This document shows positions 10,260 through 20,050 of a DNA stretch of 64,000 nt, in pieces. The DNA is from Epiperipatus broadwayi. Lineage: Eukaryota > Onychophora > Udeonychophora > Euonychophora > Peripatidae. Location of the stretch: assembly GCA_028023455.1 (NCBI GenBank), contig JAQFVV010012404.1, positions 14,495,000 through 14,558,999 on the forward strand, given 5' to 3'. Under the pieces are notes generated by a model. The model saw only the letters and a list, made by a program, of their open reading frames with translations, did no database searches and was not told the origin of the DNA. Position 1 is the first letter of the stretch. Every line of letters starts with the position of its first letter. The position numbers were made by a program, and so were the translations under genes.

Positions 10260-12495
10260 TACACTTAAAAACCATTTTTTTTGCTTATTTTATTACATTT
10301 ATGCATGGTTTACATAACCATACACCTGTTACATTTTTTCTAGTCTTATTTAAGTATTTCAAATGATAAACCACATCACATTTGGTAGACTCTACCACAG
10401 CGCAGCTGATTTCTTTCTGACCATTATATATACATTGTGGGATACAAATGCAATTCATATTTCTTATTTTTTAAGTTCTCTATTCTCTATTTAACTTTAT
10501 GCTTTCTCTACTACTCTTCAAACCCCTTTATACAAAAGGAGAAAAATTTTCTTTCTATCAATTGCAATCAATAAACATGTGTTTGTAACCTTAATCCTCA
10601 AAAACATTTTCTTTCTCAAATAAATCACTCTCCTTCTTAAATTAAAAAAATTATTTAATAGCAAACATACTAAAAAACAATTATTCTTATATATAACTTA
10701 GTTTTAAGCCTGCTTACAGGAACACACACAGATACAATTTTTTTCTTTTATATTTAAGTTGACTTAACAAAACACTTTCCAATCGTTATCAATATTATTT
10801 CTGATCTTTCCAAATCTAGTTAAATCTATCTATCTTCAGTCCAATTTTTGTTCACTTCCATCTAGTGAGCAAAAAACTTAGTAGCAACAAATGTTTTCCA
10901 GGTAATATTAAAATATATCACTATAATGGTCAAATATCCAATATAATTTATTTGTCCATAATGTTGTCACAAATACATAAATAAATAATCAATCAAACAA
11001 GATTGAATTAAACAACTATTAATAACTATATTTAAATATTTATCAAACTGGCTTTCATCTACATTGAGAAGGTCTTGATCTTTAGAAGGTCTCAATGGAG
11101 ATGAAAGCTGGTTTGATAAATATTTAAAAATAGTTATTAATAATTGTTTATTTCAATCTTGTTTGATTGATTATTTATTTATTAAAATATATATTTATAT
11201 AAACTTTAACTTAGTTTGTGGAACAAATCAAGTCAGCACAGCATGGAGTTGCCCTCTCACAAAAACTAGACACAACTGCAAAATCAGGAAAAGACATAAT
11301 GTCTTATGGATAGGTCCAATCCAAAGCTGTCAAATTGTAGCAACATGGACAAAAGCTGATCCTGGTTACCAAATACTACAAAAATAGATAAAAAAATGGC
11401 TGGCCTAGAAAATAGTCAGAAAATCTTTACAAATCTATATAAAATTTACATAATAAATTGTCAACAAATAAAAGATCCATTTTACCTGCTTATAAAATAC
11501 TAAATGCCATTTCAAGGATTTTTTGAGGTATTGCATTTATTGCACAAATCATCCTAGAATAGTGAGAGCAAAAAATTCCAGTTGTGTATGATGGCCTGGG
11601 ATTGGATTCAGATATTAAATCCTATGTAAAATGACACAGATTGTCCAGTTATCAGCAGATGTACCATCAAAGATGCCACAAGAAAGAAAAGTCAATGGAT
11701 AAGATGATCTCCTGAGTATTTAGAAAACAATGAATGAAGAATTCAGAGTTTTCTGTAGTGAGTTGGAATAGTGCAATGTATGCCTAACATTTAGTTGCTA
11801 ATTATATAATACTAACTAAACAAAGAATATAATAATGAATAATCTCCAGGTGAATGATTACTTCAAAGGATTAGCATAGCAATAAGAGGACTAACTATTA
11901 GAGTGTAGCTAGTTTACACCAGTTAAATGTGTGACAAGGATAGAATTAGTTTACAAGCCTATCTGGTCTTTATTATAAGTTATATAAGCCTCCAGGGCTT
12001 GGAAATATAATTCAGATAAGTAGTATAAATAATAAATATTACATAATGTTGGAAACATGTGAATATATTTATCTACTGCCTATATATATATATTGTACCA
12101 TCTACAAATAGATGGTCCAAATATATTAACATTTGAGAATATTAAGAACTAAAAAAAAGTAAATTTAAAGATCTTTTAAATTAATGTATTTTAATTTTTT
12201 TTTTTAGTTTTGTGGGTATTTTTTTTTTTTGAAGTACAATGAAAGTTGATTTTTGTTGTTTCAAATTATTTATTTGTAATTTAATTAAAGTTAAAAATTG
12301 GAAAGAATAAAAAAAAAGGACATGCAGATTACTAATCCAGTTAAACAAAAGGAATTCCAAAGTAAAAGATTACACCTAGTAAAATCTTTCTAACTCTAAT
12401 TAAAGATGGTAGAATGACTATGTTAAAAAAGAACTTTGTAACAGAAAGTTAAAATAAATTATAAGATTAAACTATGGCATTTTTAAGAAGTATAT
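10260..12495. other. Non-coding DNA upstream of LINE A, part of the duplication
   Basis: This ~2.2 kb is shared with 43185-45345 and may be LINE 5' UTR or duplicated flank. It holds the foldback at 10977-11182 and, near 12085-12220, one copy of a ~137-bp dispersed repeat. The 74-codon open frame at 11163-11387 overlaps the foldback and is not conserved as a frame in copy B, so I do not call it a gene. Confidence 0.6.
10977..11182. repeat. Long foldback (MITE-like inverted repeat), copy A
   Basis: The left arm (10977 to about 11069) and right arm (about 11090-11182) are near-perfect reverse complements of ~93 bp, including ataaataaataatc at the outer ends and cattgaga/tctcaatg next to a ~20-base loop. 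The RNA would form a long hairpin. The same structure lies at about 43850-44050. It is too long and symmetrical for chance and is best explained as a MITE. Confidence 0.8.
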
Positions 12496-12995
12496 NNNNN
12501 NNNNNNNNNNNNNNNNNNNNNNNNNNNNNNNNNNNNNNNNNNNNNNNNNNNNNNNNNNNNNNNNNNNNNNNNNNNNNNNNNNNNNNNNNNNNNNNNNNNN
12601 NNNNNNNNNNNNNNNNNNNNNNNNNNNNNNNNNNNNNNNNNNNNNNNNNNNNNNNNNNNNNNNNNNNNNNNNNNNNNNNNNNNNNNNNNNNNNNNNNNNN
12701 NNNNNNNNNNNNNNNNNNNNNNNNNNNNNNNNNNNNNNNNNNNNNNNNNNNNNNNNNNNNNNNNNNNNNNNNNNNNNNNNNNNNNNNNNNNNNNNNNNNN
12801 NNNNNNNNNNNNNNNNNNNNNNNNNNNNNNNNNNNNNNNNNNNNNNNNNNNNNNNNNNNNNNNNNNNNNNNNNNNNNNNNNNNNNNNNNNNNNNNNNNNN
12901 NNNNNNNNNNNNNNNNNNNNNNNNNNNNNNNNNNNNNNNNNNNNNNNNNNNNNNNNNNNNNNNNNNNNNNNNNNNNNNNNNNNNNNNNNNNNNNN
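12496..12995. other. Assembly gap, exactly 500 N
   Basis: The run of undetermined bases is exactly 500 long, a conventional placeholder, so its true size is unknown. Because the 3' LTR of the adjoining Gypsy element is 2131 bp and only ~108 bp of the 5' LTR is visible, about 2 kb of 5' LTR is probably missing here. Confidence 0.97.
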
Positions 12996-13103
12996 TAAAG
13001 GTTTTATAGTCCGTTACATATTTTGGCAACCCAAACATTTGGGGCAGCAATTAATTAAATATCTTACCCTGTAGACGCCCAGTACATTTTACGGTCCGTT
13101 ACA
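12996..13103 (+). repeat. 5' LTR, last ~108 bp only
   Basis: 12997-13103 is identical to 22075-22181 and ends in ccgttaca, matching the TGTAA...TTACA ends of the 3' LTR. Inside this fragment at 13024-13045 there is an extra primer-site-like TGGCAACCC sequence preceded by gttaca. Confidence 0.9.
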
Positions 13104-13110
13104 TATTTTT

Positions 13111-13131
13111 TGGCGCGCAACGTTTTGGGCC
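13111..13131 (+). promoter_or_regulatory. Primer binding site
   Basis: Seven bases after the LTR end the sequence TGGCGCGCAACGTTTTGGGC begins. It carries the TGG that pairs with a tRNA CCA end and has the shape of common Gypsy and retroviral primer sites. The seven-base offset from the LTR edge is longer than usual. Confidence 0.7.
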
Positions 13132-13877
13132 TGAAAATATTTACCTTTTATAATCAACTAATTTAGTCACATATTTTAACATTCCATAAATATTTTCATA
13201 AGCACACTGAAACAATGTTTTGTACATAATTTTATACAAACTACATACTGTTACATTTTTGACACCATCAACAGTGAAATTCATTCTAGTTGGTAGTCTG
13301 TTACATTTTGGCATGCAATGTGGTAAGCTTGAATACTTAGATTCACTGCATGTGAAAAGTTTTGTCTATTATATTGTGATACACAATGTGTTGAGCTTTA
13401 AAGAGTTGGGCCTATCACATGTTATTGTATATTTTTAGTGTGACATAAATTGAATTTATGAGAAATTGTCCATAATTTCCGTATAACCTGATTTATCATA
13501 TTTTAGTTGGTCAGTTAATAAACTATAAATTACATAACCCTATGGATTAAATGGTGTGGCAACTTAATGCTATGGTTAATTTAGTCAATAAACAATAAGT
13601 TCAAATAACTCTGAGTGAGAGTATGAATTGATAAATAGAGACCAAAGCTAAATAGATGATCAAGAATCTAATAAGAGTAGGCAAGTGAAGCAGATAAGGG
13701 AAAAATATATAAAGCCAGCATTAATACCAATGATATGTAAATACTTAAGGTAACCAAAATCACGTGTGATGACACAAGTTGGTAGAAGATCCTATGACAT
13801 ATTATAGAATATTATATAAAAAGAAATAATTTTTCCATAGAGTAGATATTTTAAGGAAAAGTGTTAGTTTATTTTGT
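13132..13877 (+). other. Gypsy element 5' leader
   Basis: This is ~750 bp of untranslated leader. It contains a third LTR-end/primer-site-like module (gtctgttaca at 13296-13305, then tggcatgcaatg from 13309). The 72-codon frame at 13220-13438 overlaps this module and shows no domain, so I treat it as chance. Confidence 0.6.
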
Positions 13878-15683
13878 ATGTTTCTCAGAAGTGGTAGGTA
13901 TTTATCAGATATGAATAAAGAGTCAAATGTTAAGCCACAGGATGTTAGTGGCAATGAAGCTGAGCATGATCCTAATAAGGAACAAGTAGGATCAGTAGAC
14001 ATGAATATGTCCGGGGGATCAATGGTTGGAGCTGAGTATTCTTTCTCAATGCAAGAGGAAAAACAAATGATATCTCAAATTCAAGGAGACTCTAATGAAC
14101 AGTCTGATCAATCACCTGGAATTGGACTAACCCAGGTTACAGAAAATAGTGGAGCCATGATGCAGATGCTCCAAACATTATTGGATCGAATGAACAATAT
14201 GGCAACCAAGGCTGAGATGAATGGTCGGATGGATAGCATAAGTGGTCAGATAGATATAGTCAAGGCTGACATGAATGGTCGGATGGATAGCATGAGTGGT
14301 CAGATGAATGGTCGGATGGATAGCATGAGTGGTCAGATGAATGGTCGGATGGATAGCATAAGTGGTCAGATAGATATAGTCAAGGCTGACATGAATGGTC
14401 GGATGGATAGCATGAATGGTCGGATAGATACAATCAAGGCTGAAATAAGCAACATGGTAACTAAGGCTGATATTGACAAATTGGATGAGGAGGTTAAGAA
14501 AAGAATTAGTGGCATTGAAATGAAAGTTTCTACAGCCATGGAGCAGTTATCTTCAGAGATGAATGAAGTGCATAACAGTAGTACGGAATTAAAGCGAAAT
14601 GTAGAGGAGATGAAAATAAATATAGATGTAGTGAGCTTGCAGTGTCAAGAACAATTTACTGGGTTTAAAGAAAACATTACCATCAAAATTGATAACAATA
14701 TTAAGGAGGTACACCAAGCCCAGAAATCTACTAAAGAAGAAATGAGGCAGGGTCAAGAAAATCACAAGAAAGAAGTTCAAGGAGATTTGGAAGCCATACA
14801 GATGGAATTAAGCCAACTCCAGATTAAACAAAGTGCAGAAAATGGGGCTCAAGAGCAAATGATGCAAGCTGTGAATCATCATTTACAACAGCTTGGACAT
14901 AAGATATCTTCTATGGAAACAGATGCTCTGTTGGGCAAAACAATGTTAGAAAAACTTACGGAGAGAACTACTGAAACACAGAGTCGAATCGATAGTTTAG
15001 ATGAAGCCATGAAGCAACAGACATTGAGGGATAAGTCCCAAATTAACTCAAAAATACCAATTCATATGAAACCACAATTAGAAAGGGAAAAGAAGATCAA
15101 AAATGACCGGGAAGGTTGGAACGATGATGTGGCACAATTGAAAGTAGCTTTTAATGATTTACAAGAAGCAAATGACCCATATGAAGAATCCACTTTTCAA
15201 TCTCATATGATGCCTGAAGTGAATGGCCTCCATGAATTTCATATAGATGAAGCACAACCAGATGAATATCAAGCTGATGTTGATCATCTCCTCATGAATC
15301 CACAAATAAGTACACAAGAAATGAATAAGACTCATGTAACCAGCACGCAGATAAACGCTATTAACCAATTTGTGAAACTGAAGGTTTTTAAAGGTTTCAA
15401 TAATGAAGCTCCAATTGAACATTTGAGAAGCTTAAAGCTTTATTTCATGGTGAATAGAAGTTTGTCAGAAAGTGAAAAAATTATAATTGCGTATAGTCAC
15501 CTCCAAGGTGATGCTTTAATGTGGTGGGAGTCATTATTCCAGACCCCATCCACGTTTGATGATTACCAGACTCTATTGATTAGGAATTTTTGGAACAGAG
15601 ATAAACAGGAAGGCATTCTGTATCAACTTTTCCAGGAAAAATATAGATCTACACCCGCTCTTCCGACTTACAAAGTTTTTTAG
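13878..15683 (+). CDS. gag: Gag polyprotein, N-terminal 601 codons
   Basis: Structural protein that packages the element RNA. Residues 1-95 are polar and low-complexity. Residues ~90-410 form a long predicted coiled coil, including a tandem repeat block at residues 114-189. The last ~110 residues (from INQFVKLKVFKGF) are a retrotransposon Gag core, with LRSLKLYF, IAYSHLQGDALMWWESL and FWNRDKQEGILYQLFQ. The ATG at 13878 is the first in this frame. The frame stops at 15683 immediately after a T6 run (15676-15681), and the continuation of the Gag core is found one base over. The unusually long N-terminal coiled coil makes this Gag larger than most Gypsy Gags. Confidence 0.92.
   Translation: MFLRSGRYLSDMNKESNVKPQDVSGNEAEHDPNKEQVGSVDMNMSGGSMVGAEYSFSMQEEKQMISQIQGDSNEQSDQSPGIGLTQVTENSGAMMQMLQTLLDRMNNMATKAEMNGRMDSISGQIDIVKADMNGRMDSMSGQMNGRMDSMSGQMNGRMDSISGQIDIVKADMNGRMDSMNGRIDTIKAEISNMVTKADIDKLDEEVKKRISGIEMKVSTAMEQLSSEMNEVHNSSTELKRNVEEMKINIDVVSLQCQEQFTGFKENITIKIDNNIKEVHQAQKSTKEEMRQGQENHKKEVQGDLEAIQMELSQLQIKQSAENGAQEQMMQAVNHHLQQLGHKISSMETDALLGKTMLEKLTERTTETQSRIDSLDEAMKQQTLRDKSQINSKIPIHMKPQLEREKKIKNDREGWNDDVAQLKVAFNDLQEANDPYEESTFQSHMMPEVNGLHEFHIDEAQPDEYQADVDHLLMNPQISTQEMNKTHVTSTQINAINQFVKLKVFKGFNNEAPIEHLRSLKLYFMVNRSLSESEKIIIAYSHLQGDALMWWESLFQTPSTFDDYQTLLIRNFWNRDKQEGILYQLFQEKYRSTPALPTYKVF
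14217..14444 (+). repeat. In-frame minisatellite in gag (33/54-bp units)
   Basis: Five consecutive units begin atgaatggtcggatggat: 54 bp at 14217, 33 bp at 14271, 33 bp at 14304, 54 bp at 14337 and 54 bp at 14391. The 33-bp unit encodes the 11-residue repeat MNGRMDSMSGQ; the longer unit adds a seven-residue IDIVKAD. Eleven-residue periodicity fits a hendecad coiled coil, so length change here would lengthen the rod without breaking the frame. Confidence 0.9.
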
Positions 15684-16119
15684 GCGACAAGTTACCAAGC
15701 TACGTTCATTGAACACATATTGTTTTAGGGAAACGGAAATCATCCGAATAGTTAAAAGGAATTTACCTTTACGTATAGAGCAATCGCTGATGTGTGCAAA
15801 TGCTAAGAATATTGAGCAGGTTGCCGAATTGTTAAATAGTATGGATATGAATAATACTAATTTATCCATCAGGGCACCAGACAGGAGGAAAGATGAGGCA
15901 AATGTTAATGCCTTATTTTATTGTAAGAGAAAAAACAACAATGATCCCAGACACTGGAAAGGGAAAGCCAATCAAATAAATGCACCAAATATATGGTCAC
16001 CCAAGAGGAATAGATTTAATAATGGAGAATCATTGAGAAATTTCCCAAGTACCCCAAACGGTTCACCAAAACCAGGATGCAGTAATCATGCATCCAAAAC
16101 TAAGCAGAAACTAAACTAG
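15684..16119 (+). pseudogene. gag: Gag C-terminal part, shifted +1 from the main gag frame
   Basis: In the +1 frame the Gag core continues from the T6 run without a gap: RSLNTYCFRETEIIRIVKRN, then LPLRIEQSL, the usual end of the Gag capsid-like domain. The following ~90 residues are basic and Asn/Pro-rich, suiting a nucleocapsid region, but no complete CCHC knuckle is present. Stop at 16117-16119. One base too many in the T run (assembly error, mutation or a +1 shift signal) accounts for the break. Confidence 0.8.
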
Positions 16120-18512
16120 AAAGGTGCTTGAGGATTAGTTCCTCGCCTCAAGGAACCAAAAATACAATGAGGAACAAGGTACCAATAGTAGATGGAGAAA
16201 TCACCAATATGACATGTTCATGGGAAGACAAGGCACCCAACTTTGCCTTGCAGAGCTGTCCCATGATAGAGGCTTTGTTTGAGGATTTGCCGATTAAAGC
16301 TTTGTTAGACACTGGTAGCCAGATTTCTGTCATTTCAGACCAGCTGTATCAGAAGGTTCTGAACAAGAACCCTCAGGTTAAAATCTTGCCCCTGAAATCT
16401 GTGCAGGTTACCATGGCTAACAATAAGAAGGCAAAGCTTGCACAGAAACAAGTTTGGATTGAAATAAAGTTTCGTCAGACAGTCCTCTATCATGTGTTTT
16501 TGATATTAAATGGTTTGATCCATGATGTCATACTAGGGGCAGACTTCCTACACTTACACTCTTGTATTGTTGATTTCTCCAATAAAATAGTTAGGATTGA
16601 TGATGAGGTCTTGGAGATGACATTGCTTCCAAGATATGGCCTACCTGAGGTTGATTGTGTTGTATCAAATATTCCTGAAGCACTTATAGACACTAAACTT
16701 GCAGAGTCCAATCTATTAGATAGCAAAAGTGCAGGAGAGTTACGATCTATCATTAATCAGTTTAACCCAGTTTTTTCGGAGATTCCAGGAGTTATACCTG
16801 GATTCCAACAGAGAATTAAATTGAAGGATGACCAACCATTTCAATCCAGATCGTATCCTATCCCGTACCAATATCGGCAGGAAATATCCAAACAGATCAA
16901 TAAAATGCTGGAGTGGGGGATCATTTCCAAATGCTCTTCACCTTACTGCAATCCAGTTGTAACTGTGAAGAAGAAAGATGGGTCGATGAGATTTTGTTTG
17001 GATGCTCGGCAGCTAAACAAAATTACTGTTCCAGACAGAAATATTCCACCGCCCATTCATGAGTTGTTCGTGAGATTTGGAAACAAGAAGGTATTTTCTA
17101 CCTTCGATCTGACTTCCAGCTATTGGCAGATCGAGCTTCATCCTGATGATCGCCAGTATACTGCTTTTCGGTACGAAGGTTTTACCTATCAATTCAATAG
17201 GATGCCATTTGGGTTGATCAATAGTGGTGCTGGTCTAATTAGATGTATAGATAAGACCCTTTCTCCTGAGATTAAGCGAATCATAACCATTTATGTGGAT
17301 GATGTGATTATTGCATCATCCAGCATTGAAGAACATCTTCAACAACTCACTACATTTTTCCAGGAGTGCTTTCACAAAGGAATAAAAATCAATTTCAAGA
17401 AAAGTACCCTGGCATCTGATCAGGTAGTCTTTTTAGGTCATATCATAGGTTGTAATGGGATAAGACCTCATCCAGATAAAATCTCTGCCATTCAAAACTT
17501 TCCTAGGCCTACTAATAAAAAGCAGATTCGGTCATTCTTAGGTTTGTGTAATTTTTACCACCGTTTCTACAAAACATTTGCTGGCCACATGGAACCTTTA
17601 TTGAAATTAATCAGGAAAGAAGAAAAATGGAATTGGACCGAAGAACAGGAGAGGGCATTTGAAAATATCAAAACAGGGTTTTTACAGCAAACAATTTTGG
17701 CTTTCCCTGATTTTGATAAACCATTTGTCGTTCAAACTGACAGTAGTGGTTTCGGGTTAGGGGTAACATTATCCCAAATCCAGGAGGATGGTCAACCTGG
17801 CGTCCTGTACTTTATCAGTCGACTCCTGAAAGGTCCGGAGTTGAATTATACGGTAACTGAGAAGGAGGCACTAGCTATAGTGTGGGCCTTCCAGAAGTTC
17901 CGACAGATGCTTCTCAGATCTGAGGTGATAGTGGTCACAGACCATAAGAGCCTTGAATTCCTGAACCACAGCTATTTGACCAACAGTCGCCTAGTTAGGT
18001 GGAGTCTGCTGTTGCAGGAATTTAATTACACTGTAAGGTATTGCAAAGGATCCGAGAACATAGTAGCGGATATACTTAGTCGGAATTCATATCGGTCAGA
18101 TCAAAACCATCTATCTGTAGAGGATGCCTACATTACAAATGTCAACTTAATAATTGATAGTAATGTAGAGGATGAGTTAGAAAGGTTGCCCAGATTACAA
18201 TTTGAAGATCCGAATTTAAATTTAGTCATAAGAGCCCTAAAAGGAGAAGTTTTGAATGTGCCCAAGAATCTGACACTTTATAAGGTAGAAAATCAGATTT
18301 TGTTTTATAAAATTGAGTCAAATACTGTAGAGTGGAAAGTAATGATACCTACAATTTTACGTACCCCACTCATAAAGTATATTCACTGTTTGTATGGACA
18401 TTACGGTGCCCGTAAAACAGAACATACTATGAAAACTTGGTTTTACTGGCCAGGCATGTATAAAGATATCTTGGAAAACACTTCAGGATTGTCTAGTATG
18501 CCTAAAAGCTAA
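16104..18512 (+). CDS. pol: Pol: protease, reverse transcriptase, RNase H, start of integrase
   Basis: The frame is open from 16104, overlapping the end of gag by 16 bases in the -1 frame, so expression by -1 frameshifting is likely; the first ATG is at 16167. Numbering from codon 16128: aspartic protease DTGS at 61-64; RT with FDLTSSYW (Asp327), FNRMPFGL at 356-363 and the YVDD active site at 389-392; RNase H with Asp538 (QTDSS), TEKE at 577-580, Asp605 (TDHKS) and Asp648 (ADILSR); integrase zinc-finger histidines H753 and H758. The enzyme copies element RNA into DNA. The frame ends after MPKS because of a one-base shift at an A4 run (18475-18478), just before the two zinc-finger cysteines. 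All RT and RNase H residues look intact. Confidence 0.95.
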   Translation, partial: AETKLERCLRISSSPQGTKNTMRNKVPIVDGEITNMTCSWEDKAPNFALQSCPMIEALFEDLPIKALLDTGSQISVISDQLYQKVLNKNPQVKILPLKSVQVTMANNKKAKLAQKQVWIEIKFRQTVLYHVFLILNGLIHDVILGADFLHLHSCIVDFSNKIVRIDDEVLEMTLLPRYGLPEVDCVVSNIPEALIDTKLAESNLLDSKSAGELRSIINQFNPVFSEIPGVIPGFQQRIKLKDDQPFQSRSYPIPYQYRQEISKQINKMLEWGIISKCSSPYCNPVVTVKKKDGSMRFCLDARQLNKITVPDRNIPPPIHELFVRFGNKKVFSTFDLTSSYWQIELHPDDRQYTAFRYEGFTYQFNRMPFGLINSGAGLIRCIDKTLSPEIKRIITIYVDDVIIASSSIEEHLQQLTTFFQECFHKGIKINFKKSTLASDQVVFLGHIIGCNGIRPHPDKISAIQNFPRPTNKKQIRSFLGLCNFYHRFYKTFAGHMEPLLKLIRKEEKWNWTEEQERAFENIKTGFLQQTILAFPDFDKPFVVQTDSSGFGLGVTLSQIQEDGQPGVLYFISRLLKGPELNYTVTEKEALAIVWAFQKFRQMLLRSEVIVVTDHKSLEFLNHSYLTNSRLVRWSLLLQEFNYTVRYCKGSENIVADILSRNSYRSDQNHLSVEDAYITNVNLIIDSNVEDELERLPRLQFEDPNLNLVIRALKGEVLNVPKNLTLYKVENQILFYKIESNTVEWKVMIPTILRTPLIKYIHCLYGHYGARKTEHTMKTWFYWPGMYKDILENTSGLSSMPKS

Positions 18513-19395
18513 ACCAGTAAACCAAAATTATAGCGAGGCATTAAAATCTATAATTCCTGAAAGACCAAATGAGATCTTGGCGATCGATTATTATGGACCA
18601 CTACCTCCATTCAATAAGCAAAGATATCTCTTGGTCGCCTATGATCTCTTTTCGAAATATGTCTCTGCTTACCCTATACCTCAGGCTAATACCAGACACA
18701 CAATCAGGGTATTAGACACTCTTCAATTCCCCAAGATAGGAAAACCTAAAACTATTTTGTCAGACCATGGAACACCTTTCCTATCTAAGGAATGGAAAAG
18801 ATGGGTGGAGAAACTACAAATCAAACACGTGCTCACTTCCATTAGGAATCCACAATCAAACCCTTGCGAACGCATAATGCGGGAGCTTGGCCGTTTGTTC
18901 CGGACTTACCTAAAGGATGAGCATAGGGGGTGGGTGAAGCAGACAGAACGGGTAGTGAATTACATAAATTGGGGTGCAAATGAATCTACTGGATTCGCAC
19001 CCATCCAACTACATTTTAACCAACCTATTCCTTCATTATTTGTGAAATACAAACCTCCAATTGAATGTCATCATTATGACATAGAAACTAAAATTCAAAT
19101 GGCTCGACAACAGTTAATTAATAAATCCAATTTTAGAAATAAGAAGGGAAAGAAAAGCAGACATCACTTTAAGATTGGAGACAAGGTTTTTGTGAAAACA
19201 CATAGCCCAAGTAAACCAATGGATAATGTTTATCATAAATTTTGTCAACAATATGCTGGACCATATGCTATTGTGAAACAAGCTGGCCCAAATGCATTTT
19301 GGTTAAATATTGATGGAGAGATAAAAGGAACTTATAATGCTCGGATATTAAAGCCATACAGTGGTTGTCAAGAATTGCCATGTACAGAAGCTTAG
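18479..19395 (+). pseudogene. pol: Pol: integrase core and C-terminus, shifted +1
   Basis: In the +1 frame the zinc finger resumes with DCLVCLKAK, supplying the missing CxxC, and reads through to 19395. The catalytic core, numbered from codon 18577, has Asp4 (AIDYYGP), Asp63 (LSDHGTPF) and Glu98 (NPCERIM), the D,D-35-E triad of retroviral-type integrases. The C-terminal part (KIGDKVFVKTHS, YAGPYAIVKQ, and the end near RILKPYSG) is the usual SH3-like domain. No chromodomain is seen. Only the one-base shift at 18475-18478 separates this from the upstream pol frame, so the break is either very recent or a sequencing error. Confidence 0.9.
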
Positions 19396-20050
19396 TTATT
19401 TGTAAACAGATGACCATGATTAAAATAGATGAAAGTGAAGTTTATAAAAAAAAATGTAAATGGGTATATGCAAGTGTATTGTAATGAGAAAGACATCATT
19501 GTTCGTGAGTAAATAGCTAGAGTAGGTAGATGTGATGAGGATGCACTCAAATTAATGTTGAAACATTTTATTGAGGTATCTTAGAATTGGCTGAGATGTG
19601 GGAATGGACCCATAGAATGTGGGAATCCCATATTTTGTTCAGACCTTATAAAAATCCAATAAGACTCCTAGGGAGCAGGATATAGGCTGACAAACTCAAA
19701 TATGTGCCTTCTGGAACAGAGACACTTAACCAGTCAAATTCAGACTATTCAACCGTCATATAGTTAGCAATTTTAGAAAGGATAATAGAAACAATGTTAA
19801 TGATGACAGTAATTCAATGTTAAGATGAAAGAGATAAGGATAGGAGTCTAACCAAAAATGAGTAATATAAAAAAAAACAAAAAAAAAACAAATGTATATT
19901 GATGGGTAAATGAAAATAAGTACTACAGCATTAGAACTCTCCCTATTTAAAAAGAATAAAATTATCCAACACAATAATCATCCAAACCTTTGTTTAGGTG
20001 CTAAAATTTTGACAATGGTCTAAATTTTAACCTTCTAAGGGTAGGGGAAA
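19396..20050 (+). other. Gypsy element 3' non-coding region and polypurine tract
   Basis: This ~650 bp between the integrase stop and the 3' LTR has no env-like frame. It ends with the purine run aagggtaggggaaa (to 20050), which directly abuts the LTR start TGTAAGG, the expected plus-strand primer. Confidence 0.8.

Larger units (their letters stand above)
1..12495. repeat. Large duplicated segment, copy A
   Basis: This stretch is near-identical to 38497-45345 (base 1 aligns with 38497), with only a few percent difference in the parts I compared by eye. The alignment runs through the whole LINE and about 2 kb of non-LINE DNA upstream of it, and is interrupted only by the LTR element at 1927-7572, which copy B lacks. 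The left limit lies outside the window and the right limit runs into the assembly gap at 12496, so the true extent is unknown. It is either a segmental duplication or two insertions of a long element that includes the upstream 2 kb. Confidence 0.9.

Noticed and set aside
12472-13050. Long open frames on both strands across the N run
   Set aside because: They exist only because undetermined bases cannot encode stops; no protein is implied.
15684-16119. CCHC zinc knuckle in the Gag C-terminus
   Set aside because: Isolated cysteines and histidines occur (FYCKRK, PGCSNHAS) but never with C-x2-C-x4-H-x4-C spacing.
19396-20050. Possible env gene after integrase, which would make the Gypsy element a retrovirus-like form
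   Set aside because: No frame of useful length, signal peptide or membrane segment is present before the purine tract.
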